Below are positions 42,426-50,324 of a stretch of DNA of 64,000 bases, in pieces. The notes under the pieces are model-generated. The model did not search any database and was not told the DNA's origin. It saw nothing but the letters and a program-made list of their open reading frames with translations. The stretch is from Paracoccaceae bacterium (GTDB lineage: Bacteria; Pseudomonadota; Alphaproteobacteria; Rhodobacterales; Rhodobacteraceae). Numbering within the stretch: position 1 is the first letter of the stretch; each line of letters begins with the position of its first letter. Both the position numbers and the translations under genes were made by a program. The stretch lies in NCBI GenBank assembly GCA_007692585.1, contig REBU01000041.1:1-64000 (forward strand). The letters run 5' to 3'.

Positions 42426-43419
42426 TGTCCTGCTGCGGGTCGAGGGTCTGACGCGGCGTTTCGATATCTCCAAACCCTGGTTGAACCGCGTGGTCGAGCG
42501 GGCGCAGAAGCAATATCTGACCGCCAATGCTGATGTCAGTTTCGAGATCCGGCGTGGCGAGACCTTCGCGCTCGTAGGCGAGTCGGGGTCGGGCAAATCG
42601 ACCATCGCCAAGATGATCGTAGGACTGCTGGAGCCTTCGGCGGGCAGGATCCATTTTGATGGGCATGAGATGGATTTCGCCTCGGGGGCGGAAATGCGCA
42701 AGCTGCGGCGGCGGTTTCAGATGATTTTCCAAGACCCGTTCGCCAGCCTGAACCCGCGCTGGCGCGTGGGCGATATCATCGCCGAGCCGATCCATACCTT
42801 CGGGCTGCTGAAGGGTGCGGAGGTCACACGCGAGGTCGGCCGACTGCTGGACCTTGTGGGCTTGTCGAGCGCGGATGCCGGGAAATTCCCGCATGAGTTT
42901 TCGGGCGGTCAGCGCCAGCGCATCGCGATTGCCCGCGCGCTGTCGTCGAAGCCGGAATTCATCGTCTGCGACGAGCCGACTTCGGCGCTGGATGTGTCGG
43001 TTCAGGCGCAGATCCTGAACCTGATGCGCGATCTGCAGGACGAATTTGGCCTGACCTATCTGCTGATCAGCCATGATCTGAGCGTGGTGCGGCATATGTC
43101 GAACCGGATCGGGGTGCTCTATCTGGGCCGTCTGGTCGAGGTCGCGGAGGCCCGCGCGCTGTTTACTGATCCGCAGCATCCCTACACGCGGATGCTTCTG
43201 GATGCGGTGCCGGATCTGGCGCTGTCAGGGCGACGGCGCAGGCCCGTCACGGGCGAGATCCCGAACCCCATCGACCCCCCGCCGGGCTGCGCCTTTCATC
43301 CGCGCTGCCCGTTGGTCATGGATGTCTGCCGCCAAACGCTGCCGCAACCGCGTGCCACCGCATCAGGCCATGCGTCCTGTCATGCTGTGGCTGCGCAGGA
43401 TGCGCTATCAGTGGATTGA
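42415..43419 (+). CDS. Peptide-type ABC transporter ATP-binding protein 2 (DppF-like)
   Basis: A 334-residue ATPase: 'GESGSGKSTIAKM', 'FSGGQRQRIAIARAL', 'FIVCDEPTSALD', and the C-terminal Cys-cluster 'CAFHPRCPLVMDVC'. The gene starts with 'AAGGAGG' 6 bp before the ATG, inside the 3' end of its partner. This completes the transporter. No terminator with T-tract is clear; GC-rich repeats follow at about 43470-43500. Confidence 0.93.
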   Translation: MSGDVLLRVEGLTRRFDISKPWLNRVVERAQKQYLTANADVSFEIRRGETFALVGESGSGKSTIAKMIVGLLEPSAGRIHFDGHEMDFASGAEMRKLRRRFQMIFQDPFASLNPRWRVGDIIAEPIHTFGLLKGAEVTREVGRLLDLVGLSSADAGKFPHEFSGGQRQRIAIARALSSKPEFIVCDEPTSALDVSVQAQILNLMRDLQDEFGLTYLLISHDLSVVRHMSNRIGVLYLGRLVEVAEARALFTDPQHPYTRMLLDAVPDLALSGRRRRPVTGEIPNPIDPPPGCAFHPRCPLVMDVCRQTLPQPRATASGHASCHAVAAQDALSVD

Positions 43420-43586
43420 CGCCGCCGCTGTCTGTCGGCTTGTCGGCAGGGGGTATCATAACGACACTTGGCGCGCGCTCTTCTATCGGCGCGCGCGCAA
43501 TGTCTGATCACAGTCAGGTATTTGCCCAAATGCGCAGGTAGCGCGACCCTCGCGCTGCGAAGGTCTTGTTGCCTGCGCGCTCGGTG

Positions 43587-43898
43587 TCAGGAGCAGGCGC
43601 GTTCGGCAGCGGCCCCGAATTCGCGGTAGCGCGTCCAGAAAGCGTTGTCGCGGTCGCTGCGCGACATGCGCACGTCCTGCGCCAGTTGTGGATCACGGAA
43701 GAAGCTGGCCGCGCGGCGCTGTTCGGCGCGGGTCAGGGTCTGGCGGGCCACATTGTCAATGCAACGGCACATCGAGCGCGTCGCTTGTGCGCGATCCGAG
43801 CGCAGGCAAGCTGTCTCGATCGGGCCTGCGCTGACCATGCTGGGGAAAATCGGTGCCATCAGGATGGCAAGGCTTGCGGCCAGGAAAACTTGTCTCAT
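43587..43898 (-). CDS. Small secreted conserved protein
   Basis: A 103-residue protein with a signal peptide ('MRQVFLAASLAILMAPIFPSMVSAGP'). The mature part has four Cys ('ACLRSDRAQATRSMCRC', terminal 'ERACS') and ends with a motif 'DRDNAFWTRYREFGAAAE'. I recognise it as a conserved Rhodobacterales small protein, sometimes annotated loosely as arginine transporter, which I cannot support. Function unknown. The ATG at 43898 replaces the track's 44018. Confidence 0.7.
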   Translation of the reverse strand: MRQVFLAASLAILMAPIFPSMVSAGPIETACLRSDRAQATRSMCRCIDNVARQTLTRAEQRRAASFFRDPQLAQDVRMSRSDRDNAFWTRYREFGAAAERACS

Positions 43899-44175
43899 CG
43901 GTCCCTCATCAACTTGTGTCTGTCGCGCCAGTGTCGGTTCTTGTGACCGTTCCATTTGGATAATCGCGCGCACTGCCTCTGGTCTCAGTCCGCAGACTAT
44001 ACCAGACATCCTTTCCAAATCGCTAACAATTTCCCGGGCTTGAGGCGTATTGTCTCAGGCGTTATCGCAGCTGCATCATATGTTGAGGATCTGGGCGCTG
44101 TGGCTACCAGACTTGGGCCGGGCGGCGACGGTGATCGGGCGGCAATCGGCGGATCTCCGCGCAGGAGAGGCGCGC

Positions 44176-44853
44176 TCAGCGCGCCACTTCGACAGTGGCG
44201 ACGAAGGCCGAGGACAGAATCGCAAAGCGTCCCGGCAGTTCGGTCTCTGGCGCGAAGCCGGGCAGGGCGCAGTTGAAACGCGCCGTGAAGCGGCTGGCCT
44301 GCAGGTCGATGTCCAGTCCGACAGCCTGAAAATCCAGCTCTGTCCGGCTGATCTGGAATTGCGCCTTGTAGACTGCATGTTTGGCGCAAAGGATCAGTTG
44401 GGCGAAATTGCCGCGCTGGGTGGGGCCGAGCCGGGCCAGCCAGTTCATTTCAGGCATTGTGCAGACGACGGGCCAGAGGCTGGGTTCCAGCGCAGTGGCG
44501 GGTTCCAGATCAATGCCGAGCGCGGCGATTTCGGGCGCGTCAGTGACCACAGCCAGACATGCGGTGTCCGTGTGGGTGATCGAGCCGGTCAAACCCGCGG
44601 GCCAGACCGGTGCCAGATCGATGCCCTGCAGCACTGGGCGTGGGATGAGGCCGAGCTGGGCCATCGCTTCGCGCGCGGCCTGCCGACCTGCGCCGAATGC
44701 CCGCGCGCGCGCGGTCGAGACCTGCTCGATGGCAAGCACTTCATCGCCCATCAGGCGCGGCATGGGCGCGCGCGGATCACCAGAGCCCATGGCAACAGTT
44801 TCGGGCAACAGATGGCGAAGAAATTCGGGGAAGGCGAATTTTTGCTGGATCAT
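44176..44853 (-). CDS. 4'-phosphopantetheinyl transferase, EntD/Sfp class
   Basis: A 225-residue PPTase, last gene of the NRPS-PKS operon, presumably priming the carrier domains encoded upstream. 'AGLTGSITHTDTACLAVV' and 'ALGIDLEPATAL' (Asp and Glu of the Mg site) are clear, with 'EMNWLARLG' following. The third motif, normally 'xxKExxxK', reads 'LILCAKHAVYKAQF': Lys is kept but the Glu is His. Its ATG overlaps the NRPS TGA by 4 bp (ATGA). The track fuses it to an antisense-derived 494-residue frame; the ATG at 44853 is right. Confidence 0.88.
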   Translation of the reverse strand: MIQQKFAFPEFLRHLLPETVAMGSGDPRAPMPRLMGDEVLAIEQVSTARARAFGAGRQAAREAMAQLGLIPRPVLQGIDLAPVWPAGLTGSITHTDTACLAVVTDAPEIAALGIDLEPATALEPSLWPVVCTMPEMNWLARLGPTQRGNFAQLILCAKHAVYKAQFQISRTELDFQAVGLDIDLQASRFTARFNCALPGFAPETELPGRFAILSSAFVATVEVAR

Positions 44854-47800
44854 GTGCGGGCTGTCCTTTCCTGGCGCATGGCGCGTCGGCGTGCCATGGC
44901 GGTAGTGCGCTCGCTGGCGGTGAGGGCGGGTTGAGTGGGCGGTGGTGCGGTGGTGGTCTGAGCTGATCTTGCGGCGCTGTCCCCTGCGCGGTCGAGATGA
45001 TGCGCCAGATCCCCCAGGACCGGAAAGCGGAACAGATCGGTGATTGAGAGGCCCGGCAGGTTCAGCCGGTCGCGAAACGCGCGATGGGCCTGCACCGCCA
45101 GAAGCGAATGGCCGCCAAGATCGAAGAAATTGTCTGACGGGCTGACCTGCGCCAGCCCAAGCACGTCGCACCATACCTGCGAAAGCACGGCCAGCGTCCC
45201 GTCGCTGCGCGCGCGCATCTGCGGCGCGCTGGCCTGTGCGACGGGCTGGATCGGCGCGGGCAGCGCCGCGCGGTCGATCTTCTTGTTGGGGGTGAGCGGA
45301 AACTCTGCCAGCGGCACCAGCGCTGCGGGCCGCATATGCGCGGGCAAGACCTGTGCCAGCGCTGCGCGCAGATCCGTTCCAGGGGTGCCTGTATAGTAGC
45401 CCACCAGCCGCTGGTCGCCTTCGCGATCTTCGCGCGCGGTGACCACGGCCTGGGTGATCCCCGGTTGCGCGGCAAGCGCGGCCTCGATTTCGCCCAGTTC
45501 GATCCTGTGGCCCCGGATCTTGACCTGATGATCGATCCGGCCCAGGAAGCCGAGGCCCCCGCCCGCGCGTCGCCGCACCAGATCGCCTGTGCGATAGAGT
45601 CGCCCCGGCCCGAACGGGTTGGCGATGAAGCGCCGGGCGGTCAGTGCGGGCTGGCGCCAATAGCCGCGCGTCACCCCGTCGCCGCCGATGAGCAATTCCC
45701 CCGTCCCCCCCGGCGGCACTTCCGCGCCCTGCGCGTCGACGACATGGAGCGTGGTATTGGCAATCGGAAGGCCAAGCTCTGCGACCCCGCTGCCGCCGCG
45801 CGTCAGCCCGGTGGTGGACCAGATCGTCGTTTCGGTCGGCCCGTACATGTTTTGCACCGGCTGGCCTGTCAGGCCCGCGATATCCTGTGCAAGTGCGCCG
45901 GGCAGGGCTTCGCCGCCGATCATCACATGGGGCACCTTGGCGAGAGCTGCACGGGCGGCGTCATTCAGGCACAGCATCCGTGCCATGGACGGCGTGCATT
46001 GCAGATGCGTGACCTTGTGGCGCCGGATTTGCGCGGCAATCGAATAGTCATCGGCCGCCACTTCCGCGCCCGCATTCGTGCGGCGCACCACTTCGGCCAG
46101 CGGATAGAGGGCTTCCAGCACCTGATCGGCTGCGATGCCGTAATCGATCAGGCAGCCCACCTCGCCCACCCCGATGGATTTGAGCTGCTCGACCCGCGCC
46201 AGACAGTCTTCGACCGTGCCAAACAGGCCCGACTCCTCGAAATAGCGGTGGAACGCATGCTCAAGGATGCCGTCCACTTCGTCCTGCGAGAGCGACGCAA
46301 GGTCAATATCCATGGGCTTTGTCGCGCCTGCAGGGCGTTTGAAGGCCGGAAAGGCCCAGGCATATTGCTGGACCAGCCCGGCGGCGGCCAGCAGATAGGA
46401 TTTCATCGGGCCTTGCGCGACCTGCCGGGCATGCTCGCGGTCGCGCGCGGCGAAGGTATGCAGCATCAGCGTGACCGTGAAATCCTGCGGATCATGGCCC
46501 GCCTCGCGCAGGGCAGCGTGGTAAAGGGTGATCTTCTCGGCCACTTCGGGGATCGACTGTCCGAGCAGATGGGTCAGCACATTGGCCCCGATCCGGCCTG
46601 CATCGCGCCATGTCTCGGGATTGCCCGCCACAGTCAGCCAGAGCGGCAAGTCCTTCGAGACTGGGCGCGGCAGGGTCTGGACCGGCACCATACCGTCGCC
46701 CTTGTCGAATTCCACCGGCTCGCCCCGCCACAGGCGGCGCAGCGTATCGATCATGTCGAACATGGCGCGGCGATTATGCGGCGGGCGGTTTTCAGGGCGG
46801 ATCACGAAATCGACCGGGTGCCATCCCGAGGCGATCCCCAGCCCTGTCCGCCCATTGGTCAGATTGTCGATCACCGCCCAGTCTTCGGCGATGCGGATCG
46901 GGTGATGCAGGGGGGCCACGCAGGAGCCTGCGCGCACGGCCAGGTTTTTCGTGACCGCAGCGACGGCCGCGCCGGTCACGGCCGGGTTGGGGAATGGCCC
47001 GCCAAAGGCGTGGAAATGGCGCTCGGGGGTCCAGATGGCGCAGAAGCCGTGGGTGTCGGCGAATTTCGCCCCCTCCAGCAGCAGGCGGTATTTCTGCGGG
47101 CCGGGGCCGTCATCATTGCCCCAATACATCAGGCTGAAGTCCATCTTCCTGTCAGAGACAGGGACCGGGCCGTGCGCGACCATGGCGCGATCTGCGTCGC
47201 CTTGCAGCACGACCTTGAAGCCGCGCGCCAGCGTCCAGAACAGCTCCAGCACCGAGATGTCGAAACTCAGCGAGGTCAGCGCCAGCCACACACCCGGCGT
47301 GTCATGGGCGATGCGCTCGTCCATTCCGGCGAAGAAATTCGCGACATTGCCATGTTCGACCATCACCCCCTTGGGCCGCCCGGTCGAGCCGGAGGTGTAG
47401 ATCAGATAGGCCAGATGGTCGGCGGTCACATCTGTTTGCGGGTTGGTGTCCGGGGCCTGATCCAGCCGCGCATCAGTGTCGAGCAGCACGATGTCGCCCT
47501 GATGGGCCGGCAGGCTGTCGCGCAGGGCGCGTTCACTGACGATCACGCTTGCGCCCGAATCGCTGAGGAAATGCGCCAGCCGGTCGCTTGGATAGTCCGG
47601 GTCCATCGGCACATAGGCCCCGCCCGCCTTCAGGATGCCGAGCGCGCCCACCACCAGTCCGGGGCCGCGCCGCGCACAGAGCGCCACCGGCATGTCCGGC
47701 CCGACGCCCATGCTGATCAGCACATGCGCAAGCTGGTTCGCGCGGGCGTTCAGCGCGGCGTAGCTCAGCTCCTCGGCCTCGAAACTCAGCGCGATGGCGT

Positions 47801-49328
47801 CGGGTGTGCGCGCCACCTGCGCTTCAAAAGCGTGGTGGATGCAGTCGCGCGCATAGGCGCGGGTGGTGTCAAGCGGTGCCGGATCGTCACGTCCCAGCGC
47901 CACGCGCATCAGGGCGGCGAAGTCCTGCGCGTCGGCTGGCGGGAAGCTGTCGGGGTCGTGATGCAGCAGATCCGTGTCGAGATCGAAGACCAACGAGGCG
48001 CGCACCTGCGCCCCATCGGCACAGATCGCCACAGGCGGCGCGTTGATCGGCCCCAGACCCGGGTCGCGCGCTGCCAGATCCAGAGCAAATCCCGGTGCGC
48101 GCGCCGCCCGCGCCAGCTGGCGTTCCAGCGCCTGTGTCGCATTGGGTGCGTCGAGATCGATGCGCAGCGGCACCCAGCCCGACAGGATCGCAGGGGCTGC
48201 AGCCATCGCAGGGGTGACATAGCGCAGATCGAAACGGCGCAGGCCCGTGCGCGTGGCGAGCGCATGGGCAAAGCCCAGGATACGGGCGGCGGGGCTGTCG
48301 CCTGCCGTGTCCAGCGCCAGCGTTGCGCGGGGCTGGCCGAAATGCCAGGGCGCAGGCTCCATCGCGCGCAGCGCGGCGCGCATTGCGGCTTCGGCCGGAA
48401 CGACGCGCGCGAGCGCCGCGCCGAGGGCCGGATCAGGTCGGGGCAGGCGCGCGCCGCGCTCAACCAGCGTATCGGGGGCAATCGGCAGACCCTGCTGGCA
48501 CAAAAGCCCCGTGCAGATCAGCGCGCCTGTGCCACAGGCCAGCGTGATGCTGTCAGCATCGACTGCGAGCACGTCGCCCGGCACGCCCTGCGCGTCGCTG
48601 ACGCTGGCCGTGCTGACACAGACAATGCGCGGGCCAAGCGGCAGTTTGGCCGTCGTCAGCGGGTTCCAGTAGGGGCCATGATCGAGCGCGCGCACCTGCC
48701 GCGCGAGGGTCTCGGCGGGCTGCGTGAAGTCGAGAAACCCCGCATCTGCAGGCCGGTCATCGCGCAGGCACTGGGTCCGCTGGTCCAGATCCTGTGCCTG
48801 CCCGTTCGCGTTGAGCGCCATCGCGGTGATGACCTCGGCGAAGCTCTCGCAGGCGGCGGCGAAGCATTTCGCGTTCAGCGTCAGCGCGGTGTCATCCGGG
48901 GCGATGTCAAACGCGCGGCGCACCAGCACCGGGCCTTCATCAATGCCCTCGGTAATCCGATGCCAGCAGATTCCGTGCTGTGTTTCGCCCGCGATCAAGG
49001 CCCAGACCGGCGCGTTCAGCCCGGCATAGCGCGGCAAGGGGCCGTCGTGGAAATTCACCGCACCGCGCCGGGGCAAGGCCAGAAGCTCCATGTCCAGTCG
49101 GTCGAGCCCGGCGATGTTCAACAGCCAGTCGAGGCTCTGTGCTGACAGGTGTGTTGCCAGATCCGTGCCGGGCTGCAGGATGCGCAGCCCTGCGTTCTGC
49201 GCCCAGCTGGCCACATGCGGGTTGCGGGTCGCCACGGCCCGAATCGTGTGCCCTGCCTGCAAGAGTTGCGCGCCACATTCGGCGAGCAAGGCTTCGTCGC
49301 CGATCAGGACTGTGGACATCGGCTGCAT
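44850..49328 (-). CDS. NRPS: formyltransferase - adenylation domain with embedded luciferase-like monooxygenase - PCP
   Basis: 1492 residues. Formyltransferase domain (about 1-295) with catalytic 'NFHDGPLPRYAG' (Asn92, His94) and 'GIDEGPVL' (Asp130). A 170-residue linker resembles only the tail of a condensation domain; no HHxxxDG motif exists. Adenylation domain (about 490-1360): 'YTSGSTGRPKGV' (A3), 'FDISVLELF' (A4), then a 350-residue insertion, A5 'YGPTETTIW', A7 'YRTGDLV', A10 'NKKIDRAALP' (Lys1350). The insertion (about 725-1080) is the luciferase-like flavin monooxygenase domain of the MupA/Atu3671 type ('DFSLMYWGNDD', 'HHPIRIAEDWAVIDNLTNGRTGLGIASGW'). PCP Ser about 1408 ('FFDLGGHSLLAV'). 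The hand-read pocket code D-I-L-Q-M-G-M-I-W is close to the glycine code. No thioesterase. Reads as a starter module. Confidence 0.93.
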   Translation of the reverse strand: MQPMSTVLIGDEALLAECGAQLLQAGHTIRAVATRNPHVASWAQNAGLRILQPGTDLATHLSAQSLDWLLNIAGLDRLDMELLALPRRGAVNFHDGPLPRYAGLNAPVWALIAGETQHGICWHRITEGIDEGPVLVRRAFDIAPDDTALTLNAKCFAAACESFAEVITAMALNANGQAQDLDQRTQCLRDDRPADAGFLDFTQPAETLARQVRALDHGPYWNPLTTAKLPLGPRIVCVSTASVSDAQGVPGDVLAVDADSITLACGTGALICTGLLCQQGLPIAPDTLVERGARLPRPDPALGAALARVVPAEAAMRAALRAMEPAPWHFGQPRATLALDTAGDSPAARILGFAHALATRTGLRRFDLRYVTPAMAAAPAILSGWVPLRIDLDAPNATQALERQLARAARAPGFALDLAARDPGLGPINAPPVAICADGAQVRASLVFDLDTDLLHHDPDSFPPADAQDFAALMRVALGRDDPAPLDTTRAYARDCIHHAFEAQVARTPDAIALSFEAEELSYAALNARANQLAHVLISMGVGPDMPVALCARRGPGLVVGALGILKAGGAYVPMDPDYPSDRLAHFLSDSGASVIVSERALRDSLPAHQGDIVLLDTDARLDQAPDTNPQTDVTADHLAYLIYTSGSTGRPKGVMVEHGNVANFFAGMDERIAHDTPGVWLALTSLSFDISVLELFWTLARGFKVVLQGDADRAMVAHGPVPVSDRKMDFSLMYWGNDDGPGPQKYRLLLEGAKFADTHGFCAIWTPERHFHAFGGPFPNPAVTGAAVAAVTKNLAVRAGSCVAPLHHPIRIAEDWAVIDNLTNGRTGLGIASGWHPVDFVIRPENRPPHNRRAMFDMIDTLRRLWRGEPVEFDKGDGMVPVQTLPRPVSKDLPLWLTVAGNPETWRDAGRIGANVLTHLLGQSIPEVAEKITLYHAALREAGHDPQDFTVTLMLHTFAARDREHARQVAQGPMKSYLLAAAGLVQQYAWAFPAFKRPAGATKPMDIDLASLSQDEVDGILEHAFHRYFEESGLFGTVEDCLARVEQLKSIGVGEVGCLIDYGIAADQVLEALYPLAEVVRRTNAGAEVAADDYSIAAQIRRHKVTHLQCTPSMARMLCLNDAARAALAKVPHVMIGGEALPGALAQDIAGLTGQPVQNMYGPTETTIWSTTGLTRGGSGVAELGLPIANTTLHVVDAQGAEVPPGGTGELLIGGDGVTRGYWRQPALTARRFIANPFGPGRLYRTGDLVRRRAGGGLGFLGRIDHQVKIRGHRIELGEIEAALAAQPGITQAVVTAREDREGDQRLVGYYTGTPGTDLRAALAQVLPAHMRPAALVPLAEFPLTPNKKIDRAALPAPIQPVAQASAPQMRARSDGTLAVLSQVWCDVLGLAQVSPSDNFFDLGGHSLLAVQAHRAFRDRLNLPGLSITDLFRFPVLGDLAHHLDRAGDSAARSAQTTTAPPPTQPALTASERTTAMARRRAMRQERTART

Positions 49329-49331
49329 GTC

Positions 49332-50324
49332 TTACCTCGCATCAGGCGCCGCCTGCGCCTTGGCCATGCTTTGTGCGCGGTTGTTTTCAGGCCGCAGGTT
49401 TCGAAGACTATGTGCCAGAAGATCGCGGAGAAAATATGGCGCGATGCGGTCGTCTTTGCGTTGCACCCGGCGTCGCAACTCCCAGATCAGCCCGCCCGTC
49501 AGATGGGCCAGTGTCGCAAGCCAGAAATGGATCTGCCCGCCGCGTTTGCGAAAATAGAGTGCGCGACTGTCGAACCAGTACTCCGGTTTGCGCGCCAGCC
49601 CTTTCACCCCGGTCGACGCGGCCGTGATATGCACGGCCCGCGCATGGGGCAGATAGACCCCGTGATAGCCCGCCTGATGGATGCGCAAACACAGGTCGGT
49701 TTCTTCGAAATAGAGGAAAAACCCCTCGTCAAAGAGCCCCACCTCATCCAGCACGCGGCGCGGGAACATCACGCTTGCACCTGCGCACCAGTCGATCCGG
49801 GTGATCTCGGTGGGCACGCCCTGCGGCACGATGTAGCGCGCGAGCGCGCGGCTGATGAAGCGCGTATGCGCGGCCCCCTCGAATTCCGACCAGATCGTGG
49901 GGAAGCGGAACACCGAGACATGATCCGTGCCGTCTTCGGCGCGCAGATGCCCGCCTGCGAAGCCGCAATCGCGATGGGCCAGCAGGTAGTCGCGCAGCGT
50001 TGCAATGGCGTCGGGGTCGGGGAAGGCGTCGGAATTGAGCAGATAGATGAAATCGGGTCGCCCGCCATCTGGCAGCCCCGCGCGGATTCCGGCGTTATTG
50101 CCTGCGCCGAAGCCGCCATTCTGGCCCGCCTGCAGCACCTGCACGCGCGGCCAGTCGGCGGTCTGCGTGCAAAGCCAATCGAAAGAGCCGTCCTGGCTGT
50201 CATTATCGACGATGGTGATGGCGCCCGCGACGCCCTCCATCGCGCGGAACGCGGCCTGCGCGGCGCGCAAGGTCATCTCTGCGGTGCGGTAATTCAGGAT
50301 CACGGTGAGCACGGTTTCAGTCAT
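49332..50324 (-). CDS. Family 2 glycosyltransferase (rhamnosyltransferase-like)
   Basis: A 330-residue GT-A fold enzyme. 'LTVILNYRTAEMTLRAAQAAF' start, nucleotide-binding 'IVDNDSQDGSFDWL' and 'NGGFGAGNNAGI', DxD-like 'LLNSDAFPDPDAI', and 'WCAGASVMFPRRVLDEVGLFDEGFFLYFEETDLCLRIHQAGY', the acceptor-side signature. It is encoded between the PKS (4-bp overlap with its stop) and the NRPS (3-bp gap), so it should act on the same product or on a lipid-linked glycan partner. Confidence 0.9.
   Translation of the reverse strand: MTETVLTVILNYRTAEMTLRAAQAAFRAMEGVAGAITIVDNDSQDGSFDWLCTQTADWPRVQVLQAGQNGGFGAGNNAGIRAGLPDGGRPDFIYLLNSDAFPDPDAIATLRDYLLAHRDCGFAGGHLRAEDGTDHVSVFRFPTIWSEFEGAAHTRFISRALARYIVPQGVPTEITRIDWCAGASVMFPRRVLDEVGLFDEGFFLYFEETDLCLRIHQAGYHGVYLPHARAVHITAASTGVKGLARKPEYWFDSRALYFRKRGGQIHFWLATLAHLTGGLIWELRRRVQRKDDRIAPYFLRDLLAHSLRNLRPENNRAQSMAKAQAAPDAR

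Noticed and set aside
43465-43505. Terminator after the peptide ABC operon
   Set aside because: The GCGCGC repeats can pair in several registers but there is no T-tract or unambiguous stem.
45336-49145. 1269-residue plus-strand ORF across the NRPS gene
   Set aside because: Antisense shadow of a gene with clear A, LLM and formyltransferase domains; no domain in the shadow.
44850-49328. Standard condensation domain in the NRPS
   Set aside because: The 170-residue linker lacks HHxxxDG and is too short; only a tail-like sequence remains.
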